NCBI GenBank assembly: GCA_016209225.1
Contig: JACQWO010000007.1
Location: 1 to 55,540, forward strand
DNA length: 55,540 bases
Reading direction: 5' to 3'
DNA from: Desulfobacterales bacterium
Lineage (GTDB): Bacteria; Desulfobacterota; UBA8473
Shown: positions 40,810 to 50,231 of the stretch, piece by piece
Numbering within the stretch: position 1 is the stretch's first letter
How the letters are laid out: each line of letters begins with the position of its first letter
Translations under genes and position numbers: made by a program
The notes under the pieces: generated by a model
What the model saw: the letters and a program-made list of their open reading frames with translations, nothing else
What the model was told of the DNA's origin: nothing
The model's database searches: none

Positions 40810-41892
40810 GTGAGTAAGCGGAGTGAATTAGATGTCTCACGTGATAAGATCGACCATATTGATACAGGAATACTCAAATTACTCAATAAAAGGGCTGAAT
40901 TAGCAATTAAGATTGCTAAAACTAAAGCCGAAAACGATATGGATTTTTATGCACCGGAAAGAGAACTCAAAATATATGAGAGATTAACAAAGATAAACAA
41001 AGGCCCTTTTACAAACGAAGCTATAAAGACTGTCTTTAGAGAGATAATCTCTGCTTCCCTCTCCCTTGAGCAACCCATTAAAATCGCATACCTGGGTCCT
41101 AAAGCCACTTTTACTCATATAGCATCTATTCATCACTTCGGCTTATCAGCAGATTTTATACAGAAAAGGAATATTCCTGAAATATTTGATGAAGTAGAAC
41201 GAGATAGAGTCAATTTTGGGGTTGTCCCAATAGAGAATTCAACTGAAGGAGTGGTCAGCAATACCCTTGATATGTTTGTTGACTACAATCTAAAGATATG
41301 CGCAGAGATTTTGTTAGAGATATCTCATCATCTTCTGTCGAAAACAGGTAAGCTGGAAAATATCGGGAAGGTGTATTCTCATCCCCATGCTATTGCTCAA
41401 TGTCGTAATTGGCTTGAAAATAATCTGCCAAATATACCTATACTTGATGTAGCAAGCACCGCTTTGGCTGCCCAGAATGCATCCGATGATCCATCAGTTG
41501 CCGCTATTGCCAGCGAGTTTGCCGCTACCCTTTATGATCTAAGTATAGTAAGAAGAAAGATTGAGGATAACATCAATAATTTTACCAGATTCCTCGTAAT
41601 CGGCAAAAAGGAACCTGAAAAGAGCGGCAATGATAAAACATCCATTATGTTTTCAGTCAAAGATGAAGTTGGGGCTTTATACCTAATGCTAGAACCCTTT
41701 GCCAGGAATAGTATCAATCTGACAAAGATTGAGTCAAGGCCTCTTAAGAAAAAGGCATGGGAGTATATATTCTTTTTGGACATGGAGGGACACATCTCTG
41801 ACGAAAATGTAAAAAATGCCCTGGATGAATTGAACAAAAATTCTTTGTTTCTAAAGATATTGGGATCATACCCCAGGAGTAGAAAAAAATAG
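40810..41892 (+). CDS. pheA: Bifunctional chorismate mutase/prephenate dehydratase
   Basis: 360 residues. AroQ mutase about 1-90 (SRDKIDHIDTGILKLLNKRA), prephenate dehydratase about 95-275 (AYLGPKATFTHIAS; IENSTEGVVSNTLD; NNFTRFLVIG), ACT domain about 285-360 (DEVGALYLMLEPFARNSINL). Makes phenylpyruvate; the ACT domain gives phenylalanine feedback. GTG start at 40810: the overlapping ATG is followed at once by TGA, and GGAAGGAGG is well placed. The 278-base gap before it shows no gene. Confidence 0.95.
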   Translation: MSKRSELDVSRDKIDHIDTGILKLLNKRAELAIKIAKTKAENDMDFYAPERELKIYERLTKINKGPFTNEAIKTVFREIISASLSLEQPIKIAYLGPKATFTHIASIHHFGLSADFIQKRNIPEIFDEVERDRVNFGVVPIENSTEGVVSNTLDMFVDYNLKICAEILLEISHHLLSKTGKLENIGKVYSHPHAIAQCRNWLENNLPNIPILDVASTALAAQNASDDPSVAAIASEFAATLYDLSIVRRKIEDNINNFTRFLVIGKKEPEKSGNDKTSIMFSVKDEVGALYLMLEPFARNSINLTKIESRPLKKKAWEYIFFLDMEGHISDENVKNALDELNKNSLFLKILGSYPRSRKK

Positions 41893-42021
41893 GTAACTAC
41901 TCAGGCACAAAGTGGCAAAGGCACATAGGCACAAAGCAGAGCGGAGCAGGGTCGTTTCATCGTTTTTTTCCTACTTTGTGCCTTCGGTGCTCTGTGCCTC
42001 TGTGCCTACCTGAGTAGTTAC
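41892..42021. repeat. Palindromic intergenic element, copy 2 (GGCACAAAG core)
   Basis: Ends GGTAACTACTCAGG and CCTGAGTAGTTAC are perfect inverts; the core repeats GGCACAAAG/CTTTGTGCC and similar strings. Nearly identical over its whole length to 45319-45447. It fills the pheA-aroF gap and stops just before the aroF ribosome site GAAGGA. Confidence 0.8.
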
Positions 42022-42033
42022 GAAGGAAATAGC

Positions 42034-43047
42034 ATGATTGTAGTATTAAAACCAACGTGCACTGAAGATGATTTTAATCGCGTTATAAAAAAGATAGAAG
42101 ATCTGGGTTTGGCTGTCCATATTTCAAAGGGAAAAGAACGTACCATTATTGGCGCTATTGGAGAGGACGCCATACTTCATGGTCAATCATTAGAGTCCCT
42201 TCCCGGTGTTGAAAAGATAGTGCCAATATTAAAGCCTTACAAGCTGATTAGCAGGGACTTCAAAAAGGACAACACAATAATAAACCTCAATGGAGTTGAG
42301 ATTGGCGGCAATAAAATACAGGTTATTGCTGGGCCCTGTTCAGTAGAAGGCAGAGAGATGCTTCTGGATGTGGCTCAATCTATTAAAGCAACAGGGGTAA
42401 ACTTCCTGAGGGGAGGCGCTTTTAAACCCAGGACTTCACCCTACAGCTTTCAGGGTTTGGGTGAAGAGGGGTTAAGGTATCTTGCAGAAGCAAGGGAAAA
42501 AACAGGCTTAATGGTAGTCACTGAATTGATGGACCCCAGAGATATTGACATGGTCTGTAAATATGCTGATATAATTCAGATTGGCACTAGAAATATGCAG
42601 AATTTCCGTCTGTTGAAGGAGGTTGGCGCCATCAAAAAACCTATTATTCTAAAAAGAGGGTTCAGTGCTACCATACTGGATCTCCTGATGTCTGCAGAAT
42701 ACATTGCATCCCATGGTAATGAGCAAATAATACTATGCGAAAGGGGGATTAGAACATTTGAAACGGCTACCCGGAATACCCTTGATATAAGTGCTATTCC
42801 AATAATTAAGGAGCTTAGTCATCTTCCCATAATTGTAGATCCAAGCCATGCTGTTGGTAAATGGAATCTGGTTGGACCGGTATCGAGAGCTGCTATTGCG
42901 GCTGGAGCAGATGGATTAATGATTGAGGTGCACCCTTCCCCACAGGATGCCCTTTCTGACGGACCTCAATCCTTGAAACCCGATAGGTTTAAGAACCTTA
43001 TGAATGATCTGCGAAACATAGCCAATGCTGTAGGAAGGAGTTTGTAA
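42034..43047 (+). CDS. aroF: 3-deoxy-7-phosphoheptulonate synthase (DAHP synthase)
   Basis: 337 residues. N-terminal ferredoxin-like regulatory domain (about 1-68) and the type I-beta catalytic barrel: [58 protein letters not shown]. First step of the shikimate pathway, with feedback by aromatic products through the N-terminal domain. Next to pheA and tyrA. Confidence 0.95.
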   Translation: MIVVLKPTCTEDDFNRVIKKIEDLGLAVHISKGKERTIIGAIGEDAILHGQSLESLPGVEKIVPILKPYKLISRDFKKDNTIINLNGVEIGGNKIQVIAGPCSVEGREMLLDVAQSIKATGVNFLRGGAFKPRTSPYSFQGLGEEGLRYLAEAREKTGLMVVTELMDPRDIDMVCKYADIIQIGTRNMQNFRLLKEVGAIKKPIILKRGFSATILDLLMSAEYIASHGNEQIILCERGIRTFETATRNTLDISAIPIIKELSHLPIIVDPSHAVGKWNLVGPVSRAAIAAGADGLMIEVHPSPQDALSDGPQSLKPDRFKNLMNDLRNIANAVGRSL

Positions 43048-43049
43048 GA

Positions 43050-43919
43050 GTGGCCTGCCTCTTTGACAAGGTTGCAATTATTGGATTGGGGTTAATTGGA
43101 GGTTCATTAGCAAAGGCCGCCAAGGGAGAAAACCTCTTCAAAAAAGTAGTTGGGATAGGCAGGAATGAAAAAAATCTAAAAAAGGGCTTTGATCTGGGCG
43201 CCATTGACAGTTATACTACCCACCTTGCTGAAGGTGTTTCTGATGTAGATTTAGTGGTAGTAGCTACACCTCCTGGAGTAATTATCGAGATAATCAAGAA
43301 AGTAGTCCCGTATATACCAGATGGGTGCATAATTACGGATGTAGGCAGCATAAAGAAAGAAATCGTAAAAGGTGTGGAAAAATTTATTCCCGATAATGAT
43401 AATATATATTTCGTTGGCGGTCATCCCATTGCAGGAACAGAGAACTCTGGAATTGAAGCTGCCGACCCTTCTCTATTTATTGGGCATAAATGTGTACTTA
43501 CCCCTACTTCCAAAACAAACAGAAGCGCCTTTGAAAGAATTAAAACTATGTGGGAAAAGGTCGGTTGTAAAGTCATTTCAATGGATATGACAAAACACGA
43601 TTATATCTTCGCTGTAGTCAGCCACTTGCCGCATGTTGTTGCATTTTCCCTGATAAACGCTATAATGAATATCAAGGATCCCAAAGAGGACATATTGTCA
43701 TACTCCGCCGGGGGCCTTAAAGATTTTACGCGGGTTGCAGCCAGTAATCCTACAATGTGGAAAGACATCTTTCTAATGAACAAAGAAAATGTGCTGAATA
43801 GTATAACTGATTTTCAATCATCCCTGGAGGAGATAAAGAGGGACATTGCAGAAGAGGATTCTGAAAAGCTGGTATCCGAATTTCAAAAATCAAGAGAAGT
43901 AAGGAGAGCTATTAAATAA
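43050..43919 (+). CDS. tyrA: Prephenate dehydrogenase
   Basis: 289 residues. NAD site VAIIGLGLIGGSLAKAAKG, prephenate-binding GGHPIAGTENSGIEAA, SHLPHVVAFSLINA. Makes 4-hydroxyphenylpyruvate for tyrosine. GTG start at 43050, two bases after the aroF stop, with GGAAGGAG overlapping the end of aroF. No fused mutase or ACT domain. Confidence 0.95.
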   Translation: MACLFDKVAIIGLGLIGGSLAKAAKGENLFKKVVGIGRNEKNLKKGFDLGAIDSYTTHLAEGVSDVDLVVVATPPGVIIEIIKKVVPYIPDGCIITDVGSIKKEIVKGVEKFIPDNDNIYFVGGHPIAGTENSGIEAADPSLFIGHKCVLTPTSKTNRSAFERIKTMWEKVGCKVISMDMTKHDYIFAVVSHLPHVVAFSLINAIMNIKDPKEDILSYSAGGLKDFTRVAASNPTMWKDIFLMNKENVLNSITDFQSSLEEIKRDIAEEDSEKLVSEFQKSREVRRAIK

Positions 43920-43923
43920 ATTT

Positions 43924-44016
43924 GTAACTACTTTAGGTAGATAGACTGAAGGCGGAAGGCTTTTAGGACACTTCAGCCTTTGGTCTTCAGCCTAAACACC
44001 TGGGTAATAAGGTAAC
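43924..44016. repeat. Palindromic intergenic element, copy 3 (ACTGAAGGC core)
   Basis: GTAACTACTTTAGG at the left; core AGACTGAAGGCGGAAGGC...GCCTTTGGTCTTCAGCC; right end CACCTGGGTAATAAGGTAAC, degenerate. It fills the tyrA-aroA gap; its right end, AAGGTAACA, provides the ribosome site and runs up to the TTG start of aroA. Confidence 0.7.
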
Positions 44017-44017
44017 A

Positions 44018-45307
44018 TTGGAAAAGACAGTCGTTGAACGAAAAGGAGGGTTAAAAGGAGAAGTAACCGTACCTGGAGATAAATCTATATCTCATAGGGC
44101 TGTCATCATTGGTTCTCTGGCAAAAGGCAAGACCATAATTATAGGACCCTCGAGAGGCGACGATAATCTTAGAACCCTGAATGCCTTTCGAATGATGGGC
44201 ATTAAAGTGGATGAGCCAAAAGTAGACCAACTGATAATAAATGGCAGGGGGCTATACGGTCTAACCGAACCTGAAGATGTTATAGACGCCGGCAACTCTG
44301 GAACCACTGTCCGACTTCTAACAGGCCTTTTGAGCGGACAAAGGTTTTTCTCTGTAATTACTGGGGACAGATACCTCCGCAAGAGGCCCATGAAGAGAGT
44401 TGTCGAACCTCTCAGTTCAATGGGGGCTAAAATTTGGGGAAGGGGGAACGGCAATTTTGCGCCACTGGTTATTAATGGGACAAAGCTAAACCCTATTGAT
44501 TATGTCTCTCCTATTGCCAGTGCCCAAGTCAAGTCAGCCATTCTTTTAGCCGGGCTTTATACTGATGGGGTAACAAAAGTGACTGAACCTTTTCTATCCA
44601 GGGACCATACCGAGCGCATGCTCAGGTTCTTTGGCGCCAATTTAAAAAGGAAGGACAACTCCGTTAGTATAGCCGGTGGATCAAACCTGGAGGGAAGGGA
44701 GATTGAGATTCCAGGGGACATATCTTCGGCTGCCTTTTTTATAGTAGCGGCATTAGTCATCCCAAATTCGGAGGTTTTCTTAAAGCGAGTTGGGGTAAAT
44801 CCAAGTCGTACCGGGATATTAGAAGTATTGAAAAAAATGGGGGCAAACATTCAATTATTGAATGAATATGAAACATGGGGAGAGCCTGTAGCAGACATAC
44901 TGGTTAAAACCAGCCGGCTTAAAGGAACCAAAATTGAAGGAGACCTCATACCAAAAACAATAGACGAACTTCCTATCCTGTCTGTTGCGGCATCAGTAGC
45001 AGAGGGCGATACAGTCATCAAGGATGCTAAAGAATTAAGGGTCAAAGAAACCGATAGGATTAAGGCTGTTGCCTCTGAGTTGAAGAAATTTGGAGCAGAG
45101 GTAGAGGAATTCGATGATGGTATGAGGATCTCAGGCAAAGATAAGTTAAAGGGATGTGACTGCCAAAGTTTCGGGGACCATCGCATTGCCATGTCACTGA
45201 TAATTGCCGGCCTCAGGGCATCAGGCAAGACTGTGGTAGAAGATACTTCTTGTATTGGAACATCGTTCCCTGATTTTAAAGACAAACTGTTTTCTCTTAT
45301 TCAGTAA
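44018..45307 (+). CDS. aroA: 5-enolpyruvylshikimate-3-phosphate synthase
   Basis: 429 residues. GDKSISHRAVIIGSLAKG, DAGNSGTTVRLLTGLLSG, LRVKETDRIKAVASELKKFG and GDHRIAMSLIIAGL are the standard EPSPS motifs. Adds PEP to shikimate-3-phosphate. TTG start (44018) because no ATG fits and the frame continues into the repeat. The ribosome site AAGGTAACA comes from the end of palindromic copy 3, so the element may affect its translation. Confidence 0.95.
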   Translation: MEKTVVERKGGLKGEVTVPGDKSISHRAVIIGSLAKGKTIIIGPSRGDDNLRTLNAFRMMGIKVDEPKVDQLIINGRGLYGLTEPEDVIDAGNSGTTVRLLTGLLSGQRFFSVITGDRYLRKRPMKRVVEPLSSMGAKIWGRGNGNFAPLVINGTKLNPIDYVSPIASAQVKSAILLAGLYTDGVTKVTEPFLSRDHTERMLRFFGANLKRKDNSVSIAGGSNLEGREIEIPGDISSAAFFIVAALVIPNSEVFLKRVGVNPSRTGILEVLKKMGANIQLLNEYETWGEPVADILVKTSRLKGTKIEGDLIPKTIDELPILSVAASVAEGDTVIKDAKELRVKETDRIKAVASELKKFGAEVEEFDDGMRISGKDKLKGCDCQSFGDHRIAMSLIIAGLRASGKTVVEDTSCIGTSFPDFKDKLFSLIQ

Positions 45308-45318
45308 TTTAACGTAAA

Positions 45319-45447
45319 GGTAACTACTCAGGCACAAAGTGGCAAAGGCACATAGGCACAAAGCAGAGCGGAGCAGGGTCGTTTCGTTGTTTTTTCCTAC
45401 TTTGTGCCTTTGGCGCTCTGTGCCTTTGTGCCTACCTGAATACTTAC
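45319..45447. repeat. Palindromic intergenic element, copy 4 (GGCACAAAG core)
   Basis: Left end GGTAACTACTCAGG; right end CCTGAATACTTAC, slightly degenerate. Almost the same as 41892-42021, with a few base changes in the loop region (GTTTCGTTG versus GTTTCATCG). Fills the aroA-cmk gap. Confidence 0.8.
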
Positions 45448-45477
45448 ACGTTAAGGTGAGACAATTGCCTAGCCAGG

Positions 45478-46167
45478 ATGTTGGGAAATATGAAAAAAGG
45501 CCTCATCATTGCCATTGACGGACCATCAGGTGCTGGGAAAAGTACAATAAGCAAAATTCTAGCAAAAAGGTTGAACTATAGCTATATCGATACTGGAGCT
45601 ATGTATCGGGCAGTCGCCTTAAGTGCCCTTGAAAAAAATATTAGCATTGATGATGAAGATAGACTTTTACAAATGTGCTCAGAGACCGACATTTCCTTCA
45701 GTATGAGAAACGACTCTTTAAGGGTGCTGTTAAATGGTAAGGACATTACAGAGGCAATAAGATACCCCAATGTGAGTCTTCTTGCATCAAGCGTTTCTGC
45801 TAAAAAGGTTGTAAGGGATGCATTATTGAGGTTACAGAGAAAGATGGGGGAAAATGGGGGAGTCGTTATAGAAGGAAGAGATATTGGAACAGTAGTTTTC
45901 CCTGATGCCGATATTAAATTCTATCTTGATGCTTTATCAGAAGAAAGGGGGAAGAGGAGACATAGAGAATTAATAGCAAAAGGAGAAAGAGTCAGCTTAG
46001 ATAGGGTTACCAGGGAAATAATTCAAAGAGACTGTAACGACAGTTCGAGAAAATATGCCCCGCTAAAACCTGCTATTGATTCTATTAATATTGATTCTAC
46101 CGACAGAACTATTGAAGAAGTTGTAGAGAAGTTGTTGGAGATTATTAGAGGAATTAAAAATTGTTAG
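45478..46167 (+). CDS. cmk: Cytidylate kinase
   Basis: 229 residues. P-loop IAIDGPSGAGKSTISKILAK, SYIDTGAMYRAVAL, EGRDIGTVVFPDADIKFYLD. Phosphorylates CMP/dCMP. Start uncertain: ATG 45478 or ATG 45490 (MKKGLIIAIDGPSGAGKST); AGGA lies 11 bases before the second. Typically followed by ispH in related bacteria; here rpsA comes next, 28 bases away. Confidence 0.95.
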   Translation: MLGNMKKGLIIAIDGPSGAGKSTISKILAKRLNYSYIDTGAMYRAVALSALEKNISIDDEDRLLQMCSETDISFSMRNDSLRVLLNGKDITEAIRYPNVSLLASSVSAKKVVRDALLRLQRKMGENGGVVIEGRDIGTVVFPDADIKFYLDALSEERGKRRHRELIAKGERVSLDRVTREIIQRDCNDSSRKYAPLKPAIDSINIDSTDRTIEEVVEKLLEIIRGIKNC

Positions 46168-46195
46168 AAAAATAATTTAGGAGGATAACCTTTTA

Positions 46196-47962
46196 ATGGA
46201 AAATGAAGCTGATGTAGTTCAAGATAAAGATTCTATCCCTGAGAGAAAGGATGCAGACACAAATACTGCTTCAAAAAACGAGAGTTCTGATACTGATGAA
46301 AGTTTTGAGCAACTCTATGAAGATAGTTTAAACAAGTTGCAAGAAGGGGAAGTGGTAAGAGGGAAGGTTATTCAGATAACTGAAAACAATATTATGGTAG
46401 ATGTGGGTTATAAGTCTGAAGGACAAGTGTCGACTAAAGAATTCTTGAATGAACGGGGAGAGATAACTGTAAATATTGGCGATGAGGTGGACGTTTTACT
46501 TGAGCGGAGAGAAGATAAAAATGGATCTGTGGTCTTATCCAAAAATAAGGCAGACAAGTTGAAAGTATGGGATGAAATTAGCAGAATTTATGATGAAGAT
46601 AACGTTATAGAGGGGGAAATAATTTCCAGAGTAAAAGGTGGATTTGCTGTAGATATTGGTGTTAATGCATTTTTGCCTGGGTCACAAGTCGATCTTCGCC
46701 CTGTTAGAAATTTTGAAGAATCCATTGGTAAAAGGTTTAAATTTAAGATATTAAAATTCAACAAAAAACAGGGGAATATCGTTTTATCTAGAAGAGCCAT
46801 CATGGAAAAAGAAAGAGAGAGCTTGAAAAAAAGAACCCTGGAAACTCTGGAAGAGGGGCAAATAATTGAAGGTACGGTAAAAAACATTACCGACTATGGT
46901 GTCTTTATAGACTTAGGAGGAATTGATGGTCTGCTGCATATCACAGATCTATCCTGGGGTAAGATAACCCATCCTCAGGATTTGTGTTCAATAGGAGACA
47001 AACTAAAGGCTAAAGTCATAAAATTTGACAAAGAAAATGAAAGGGTCTCCTTAGGGTTAAAACAAATCACACCTGCCCCCTGGACCAATGCAGATGAAAA
47101 GTATCCAATAGGCTCAAGGGTTAAGGGAAAAGTAGTCAGTCTGGCAGACTATGGGGCCTTCATTAGATTGGAAGAAGGGATTGAGGGGTTAGTGCATATT
47201 TCTGAGATGTCCTGGACTCGAAAGATAAGACATCCATCGAAAGTTGTGGCCATAGGTGACGAAATAGATGCTGTAGTTCTGGATATTGATACGTCTAGAA
47301 AGAGAATTTCTTTGGGTATAAAACAAATAGAACCAAATCCCTGGGCTGTGGTTAAAGAGAAATATCCCTTAGGCACAAAGATTAAAGGTGTCATCAAAAA
47401 TGTGACTGACTTTGGCATATTTGTAGGCATAGAGGAAGGAATTGATGGATTGGTTCATATATCAGATATTTCCTGGAAACAGAAAATAAAGAACCCCTCG
47501 GAGTTATATCACAAAGGTCAAAGTGTGGAGGCGGTCGTCCTGAATGTGGACCAGGAGAATGAAAGGTTCTCCCTGGGTATCAAACAGCTTGAACCTGATC
47601 CATGGGATACGCTGCTGAAAAAGTATAAGCTGGGTGATGTAATATCGGGGACTGTTACCAATATCACGGATTTTGGTATATTTGTTGAAATAGAAGAAGG
47701 GATCGAAGGTTTAGTTCACGTTTCTGAAATTAGTAAAGAAAAGGTGGAAAAAGCCGCAGATTTTGGTAAAGTTGGAGAAAAGATTTCTGCTCTAATTATC
47801 AATATCGCAGAGAAAGAAAGAAAGATCGGGTTGAGCATTAAAGAGCTGCATAAGATGTCAGAAAAAGCTGATTTCCAGAAATTTTTAACTAACAAAGAAT
47901 CCGCCACCTCCAATTTGGGAGAACTAATTAGAGAAGAACTTGAACAAAAAAATAGAACGTGA
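46196..47962 (+). CDS. rpsA: 30S ribosomal protein S1
   Basis: 588 residues with six S1 domains; the last four are clear repeats (GTVKNITDYGVFIDLGGIDG, GKVVSLADYGAFIRLEEGIE, GVIKNVTDFGIFVGIEEGID, GTVTNITDFGIFVEIEEGIE). The first two are more divergent, as in the ribosome-binding part of S1. Acidic N-terminal leader of about 45 residues. TAGGAGG upstream. Helps mRNA bind and unfold on the 30S subunit. Confidence 0.95.
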   Translation: MENEADVVQDKDSIPERKDADTNTASKNESSDTDESFEQLYEDSLNKLQEGEVVRGKVIQITENNIMVDVGYKSEGQVSTKEFLNERGEITVNIGDEVDVLLERREDKNGSVVLSKNKADKLKVWDEISRIYDEDNVIEGEIISRVKGGFAVDIGVNAFLPGSQVDLRPVRNFEESIGKRFKFKILKFNKKQGNIVLSRRAIMEKERESLKKRTLETLEEGQIIEGTVKNITDYGVFIDLGGIDGLLHITDLSWGKITHPQDLCSIGDKLKAKVIKFDKENERVSLGLKQITPAPWTNADEKYPIGSRVKGKVVSLADYGAFIRLEEGIEGLVHISEMSWTRKIRHPSKVVAIGDEIDAVVLDIDTSRKRISLGIKQIEPNPWAVVKEKYPLGTKIKGVIKNVTDFGIFVGIEEGIDGLVHISDISWKQKIKNPSELYHKGQSVEAVVLNVDQENERFSLGIKQLEPDPWDTLLKKYKLGDVISGTVTNITDFGIFVEIEEGIEGLVHVSEISKEKVEKAADFGKVGEKISALIINIAEKERKIGLSIKELHKMSEKADFQKFLTNKESATSNLGELIREELEQKNRT

Positions 47963-47971
47963 GGTTAAAAG

Positions 47972-48856
47972 ATGAAAAGGCACCCCATTTTACTAGGTAT
48001 CATCATATTAGGAATACTCCTAGTTGTCTTCTTCATCACTGTATTTGCTATCACATATACTTCTGGAAATACCATCCTTGCCATGGGCGATAAGGTTGCG
48101 GTAGTAAATACTACAGGAGTAATTAAGGATTCAACAACTATTATAGACCAACTTTTAAGGTTTAAAAAGGATAAAAGTGTCAAAGCAATAGTGTTAAGAA
48201 TTGACTCTCCAGGAGGTGGTGTTGGACCAACTCAAGAAATCTATGAAGAGGTAAAAAAGATCAGGGGGGGGAAAAAGGTATTAGTCTCAATGGGGTCTCT
48301 AGCAGCCTCAGGTGGTTATTATATAGCCTGCGCTGCTGATAAAATAATAGCAAACCCTGGAACTATAACCGGAAGTATCGGTGTAATCATTGAATTTGGT
48401 AATGTAGAAGAACTCATGAAAAAAATTGGGTTCAAAAGTGTAACAATCAAGAGTGGTGAGCATAAAGACGTTATGTCTCCTTTCAGAAGTATAACAGATC
48501 AAGAAAAAACTATACTCCGTGGGGTTGTTGACAGTGTTCACAGTCAATTTATTGAAGCAGTAGTGGAAGGTAGAAAGTTAAAAAGAGAAGACGTGGCTAA
48601 GATCGCAGATGGAAGGATATTTTCGGGAGAACAGGCTAAGGCATTGGGTTTAGTTGATTCTCTCGGTAACCTCCAGGATACTATCTCAATGGCTGCTGAA
48701 ATGGCGGGTATCAAGGGTGAACCAAATGTAATTTATCCCCCCAAAGACAGATTCTCGATACTGGATTTTTTATTCCAACGAATGGCAACAGATTTCATTA
48801 ATTATCTGGAAAATAAAAGTTGCCAGTTTAATTATCTATTTGTTCCCAATAGGTAA
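47972..48856 (+). CDS. sppA: Signal peptide peptidase SppA
   Basis: 294 residues. One membrane helix (LLGIIILGILLVVFFITVFA), then the S49 fold: VLRIDSPGGGVGPTQEIYEE, catalytic Ser in SLAASGGYYIACAADK, GTITGSIGVI, and a conserved Lys region later (GRIFSGEQAKALGLVDSLG). Short single-domain form that oligomerises to digest signal peptides. Follows rpsA by 9 bases. Confidence 0.93.
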   Translation: MKRHPILLGIIILGILLVVFFITVFAITYTSGNTILAMGDKVAVVNTTGVIKDSTTIIDQLLRFKKDKSVKAIVLRIDSPGGGVGPTQEIYEEVKKIRGGKKVLVSMGSLAASGGYYIACAADKIIANPGTITGSIGVIIEFGNVEELMKKIGFKSVTIKSGEHKDVMSPFRSITDQEKTILRGVVDSVHSQFIEAVVEGRKLKREDVAKIADGRIFSGEQAKALGLVDSLGNLQDTISMAAEMAGIKGEPNVIYPPKDRFSILDFLFQRMATDFINYLENKSCQFNYLFVPNR

Positions 48857-48965
48857 CTACTCAGGCAGATAGACTGAAGGTAGATAGACTGAAGGCGGAA
48901 GGCTTTTCGAGATGTTTTATAGACTTCAGCCTTCAGTCTTCAGCCTAAACACCTGAGTAGTTACC
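48852..48965. repeat. Palindromic intergenic element, copy 5 (ACTGAAGGC core)
   Basis: Perfect terminal inverts GGTAACTACTCAGG / CCTGAGTAGTTACC; core with two tandem AGACTGAAGG units and CTTCAGCCTTCAGTCTTC. It overlaps the sppA stop codon by a few bases and fills the gap before the IHF gene. Confidence 0.8.
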
Positions 48966-48984
48966 CTCATGAAAGGAAATTGCT

Positions 48985-49263
48985 ATGACAAAGAGTAAAC
49001 TAGTTGAGAAAATATCTGAAAACCTCACTAGCATAACCAAGAAAGATGCCAAAGTAATAGTTGATGTTATTTTTGATAGCATGATTGATTCACTAAAAAA
49101 GGGCGAAAGAATTGAAATCCGTGGATTTGGAAGCTTTAAAGTAAAGGAAAGAAATGCTAGGAATGGAAGAAATCCCAAGACTGGAATCATTGTGAACATC
49201 CCTGAAAAAAAGACCATATTTTTTAAACCTGGTAAGGAGCTTAAAAAAAAGGTAGATTATTAG
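48985..49263 (+). CDS. Integration host factor/HU-family protein
   Basis: 92 residues: MTKSKLVEKISENLTSITKK, RIEIRGFGSFKVKERNARNG, RNPKTGIIVNIPEKKTIFFK. The RGFGSF and RNPKTG-x-x-V-x-I-P arm are the IHF/HU DNA-bending signature; placing after rpsA/sppA is typical of IHF beta (himD). Alpha or beta cannot be decided from this sequence alone. AAAGG upstream. Confidence 0.92.
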   Translation: MTKSKLVEKISENLTSITKKDAKVIVDVIFDSMIDSLKKGERIEIRGFGSFKVKERNARNGRNPKTGIIVNIPEKKTIFFKPGKELKKKVDY

Positions 49264-49283
49264 AGAGTAGTGGGAATAAAGTA

Positions 49284-50216
49284 ATGACAAGGGTTGCCTC
49301 CATTGATATTGGCACCAATACCATTCGCCTTTTAATCGCTGATACAAATGAGACAAAAAAACTCAAAAGGATACTATCAAAGAGGAACATAACCAGACTG
49401 GGAGAAGGGTTTATTAAAAAAAGGAAGATATCCGGGAAAGCAATCCAAAGGAGCATAAAAGTCTTAAAAGAGTATTTGAACTTAGTGAATGAATACAGTG
49501 CAAAAAAAACCTTAGCAGTAGCCACCAGTGCCGTTAGAGAAGCTGTCAATAAAAATGAATTTCTGATGGAGATATATCGAAACACAGGTTTAGAGATACA
49601 GGTCGTTTCAGAGAAAGAAGAGGCCGGTATGACATTAACAGGTGTTCTATCAATTATAAACGAAGTTATTGGTAGAGCCTTAGTCATAGATATTGGAGGA
49701 GGAAGCACGGAATTTATCATCATTGAAGGCAAAATCCCTGTAACGACTCACAGCTTAGACCTTGGAGCAGTATACCTAACTGAAAGATTCATCCACACTG
49801 ACCCTCCAACATCTTTAGAATTGCAAAACTTAAGAGAGTTTATTGATAAAAGACTATCATCCCTACCATGGGTAGGATTTTCTTTTTCTTCTTTATTGGG
49901 CACGGCTGGGACTATCACTACACTGGCAGCAATTGACCAAGAAATGAGCGCCTATGACCCAGAGAAAATAAACAAATATTCTTTGACCAGAGAAGCGGTA
50001 AAGAGCATTTACAATAGATTAAAGAGTCTTAATAGAGTAGAACGATGCTCAACTCCCGGCTTGGAGAGGGGAAGAGAGGATATAATTTTGGCTGGCACCA
50101 TTGTTCTCCTGAGTATCATGGAAACCCTCAATTCTAATGAAATAACGGTTAGCGATTTTGGGCTTTTGGAAGGAATAATTATGGACAGTTACGGAAAAAT
50201 TGAAAACCTTTTTTAG
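49284..50216 (+). CDS. Ppx/GppA phosphatase family protein
   Basis: 310 residues. ASIDIGTNTIRLLIADTNE, LAVATSAVREAVNKNEFLME, IDIGGGSTEFIIIEG, LGTAGTITTLAAIDQ: the Ppx/GppA actin-like ATPase fold. Hydrolyses exopolyphosphate or pppGpp; the short single-domain form (about 310 residues) is common in this group, and the substrate is uncertain. Confidence 0.92.
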   Translation: MTRVASIDIGTNTIRLLIADTNETKKLKRILSKRNITRLGEGFIKKRKISGKAIQRSIKVLKEYLNLVNEYSAKKTLAVATSAVREAVNKNEFLMEIYRNTGLEIQVVSEKEEAGMTLTGVLSIINEVIGRALVIDIGGGSTEFIIIEGKIPVTTHSLDLGAVYLTERFIHTDPPTSLELQNLREFIDKRLSSLPWVGFSFSSLLGTAGTITTLAAIDQEMSAYDPEKINKYSLTREAVKSIYNRLKSLNRVERCSTPGLERGREDIILAGTIVLLSIMETLNSNEITVSDFGLLEGIIMDSYGKIENLF

Positions 50217-50231
50217 AATACGGGACATAAG

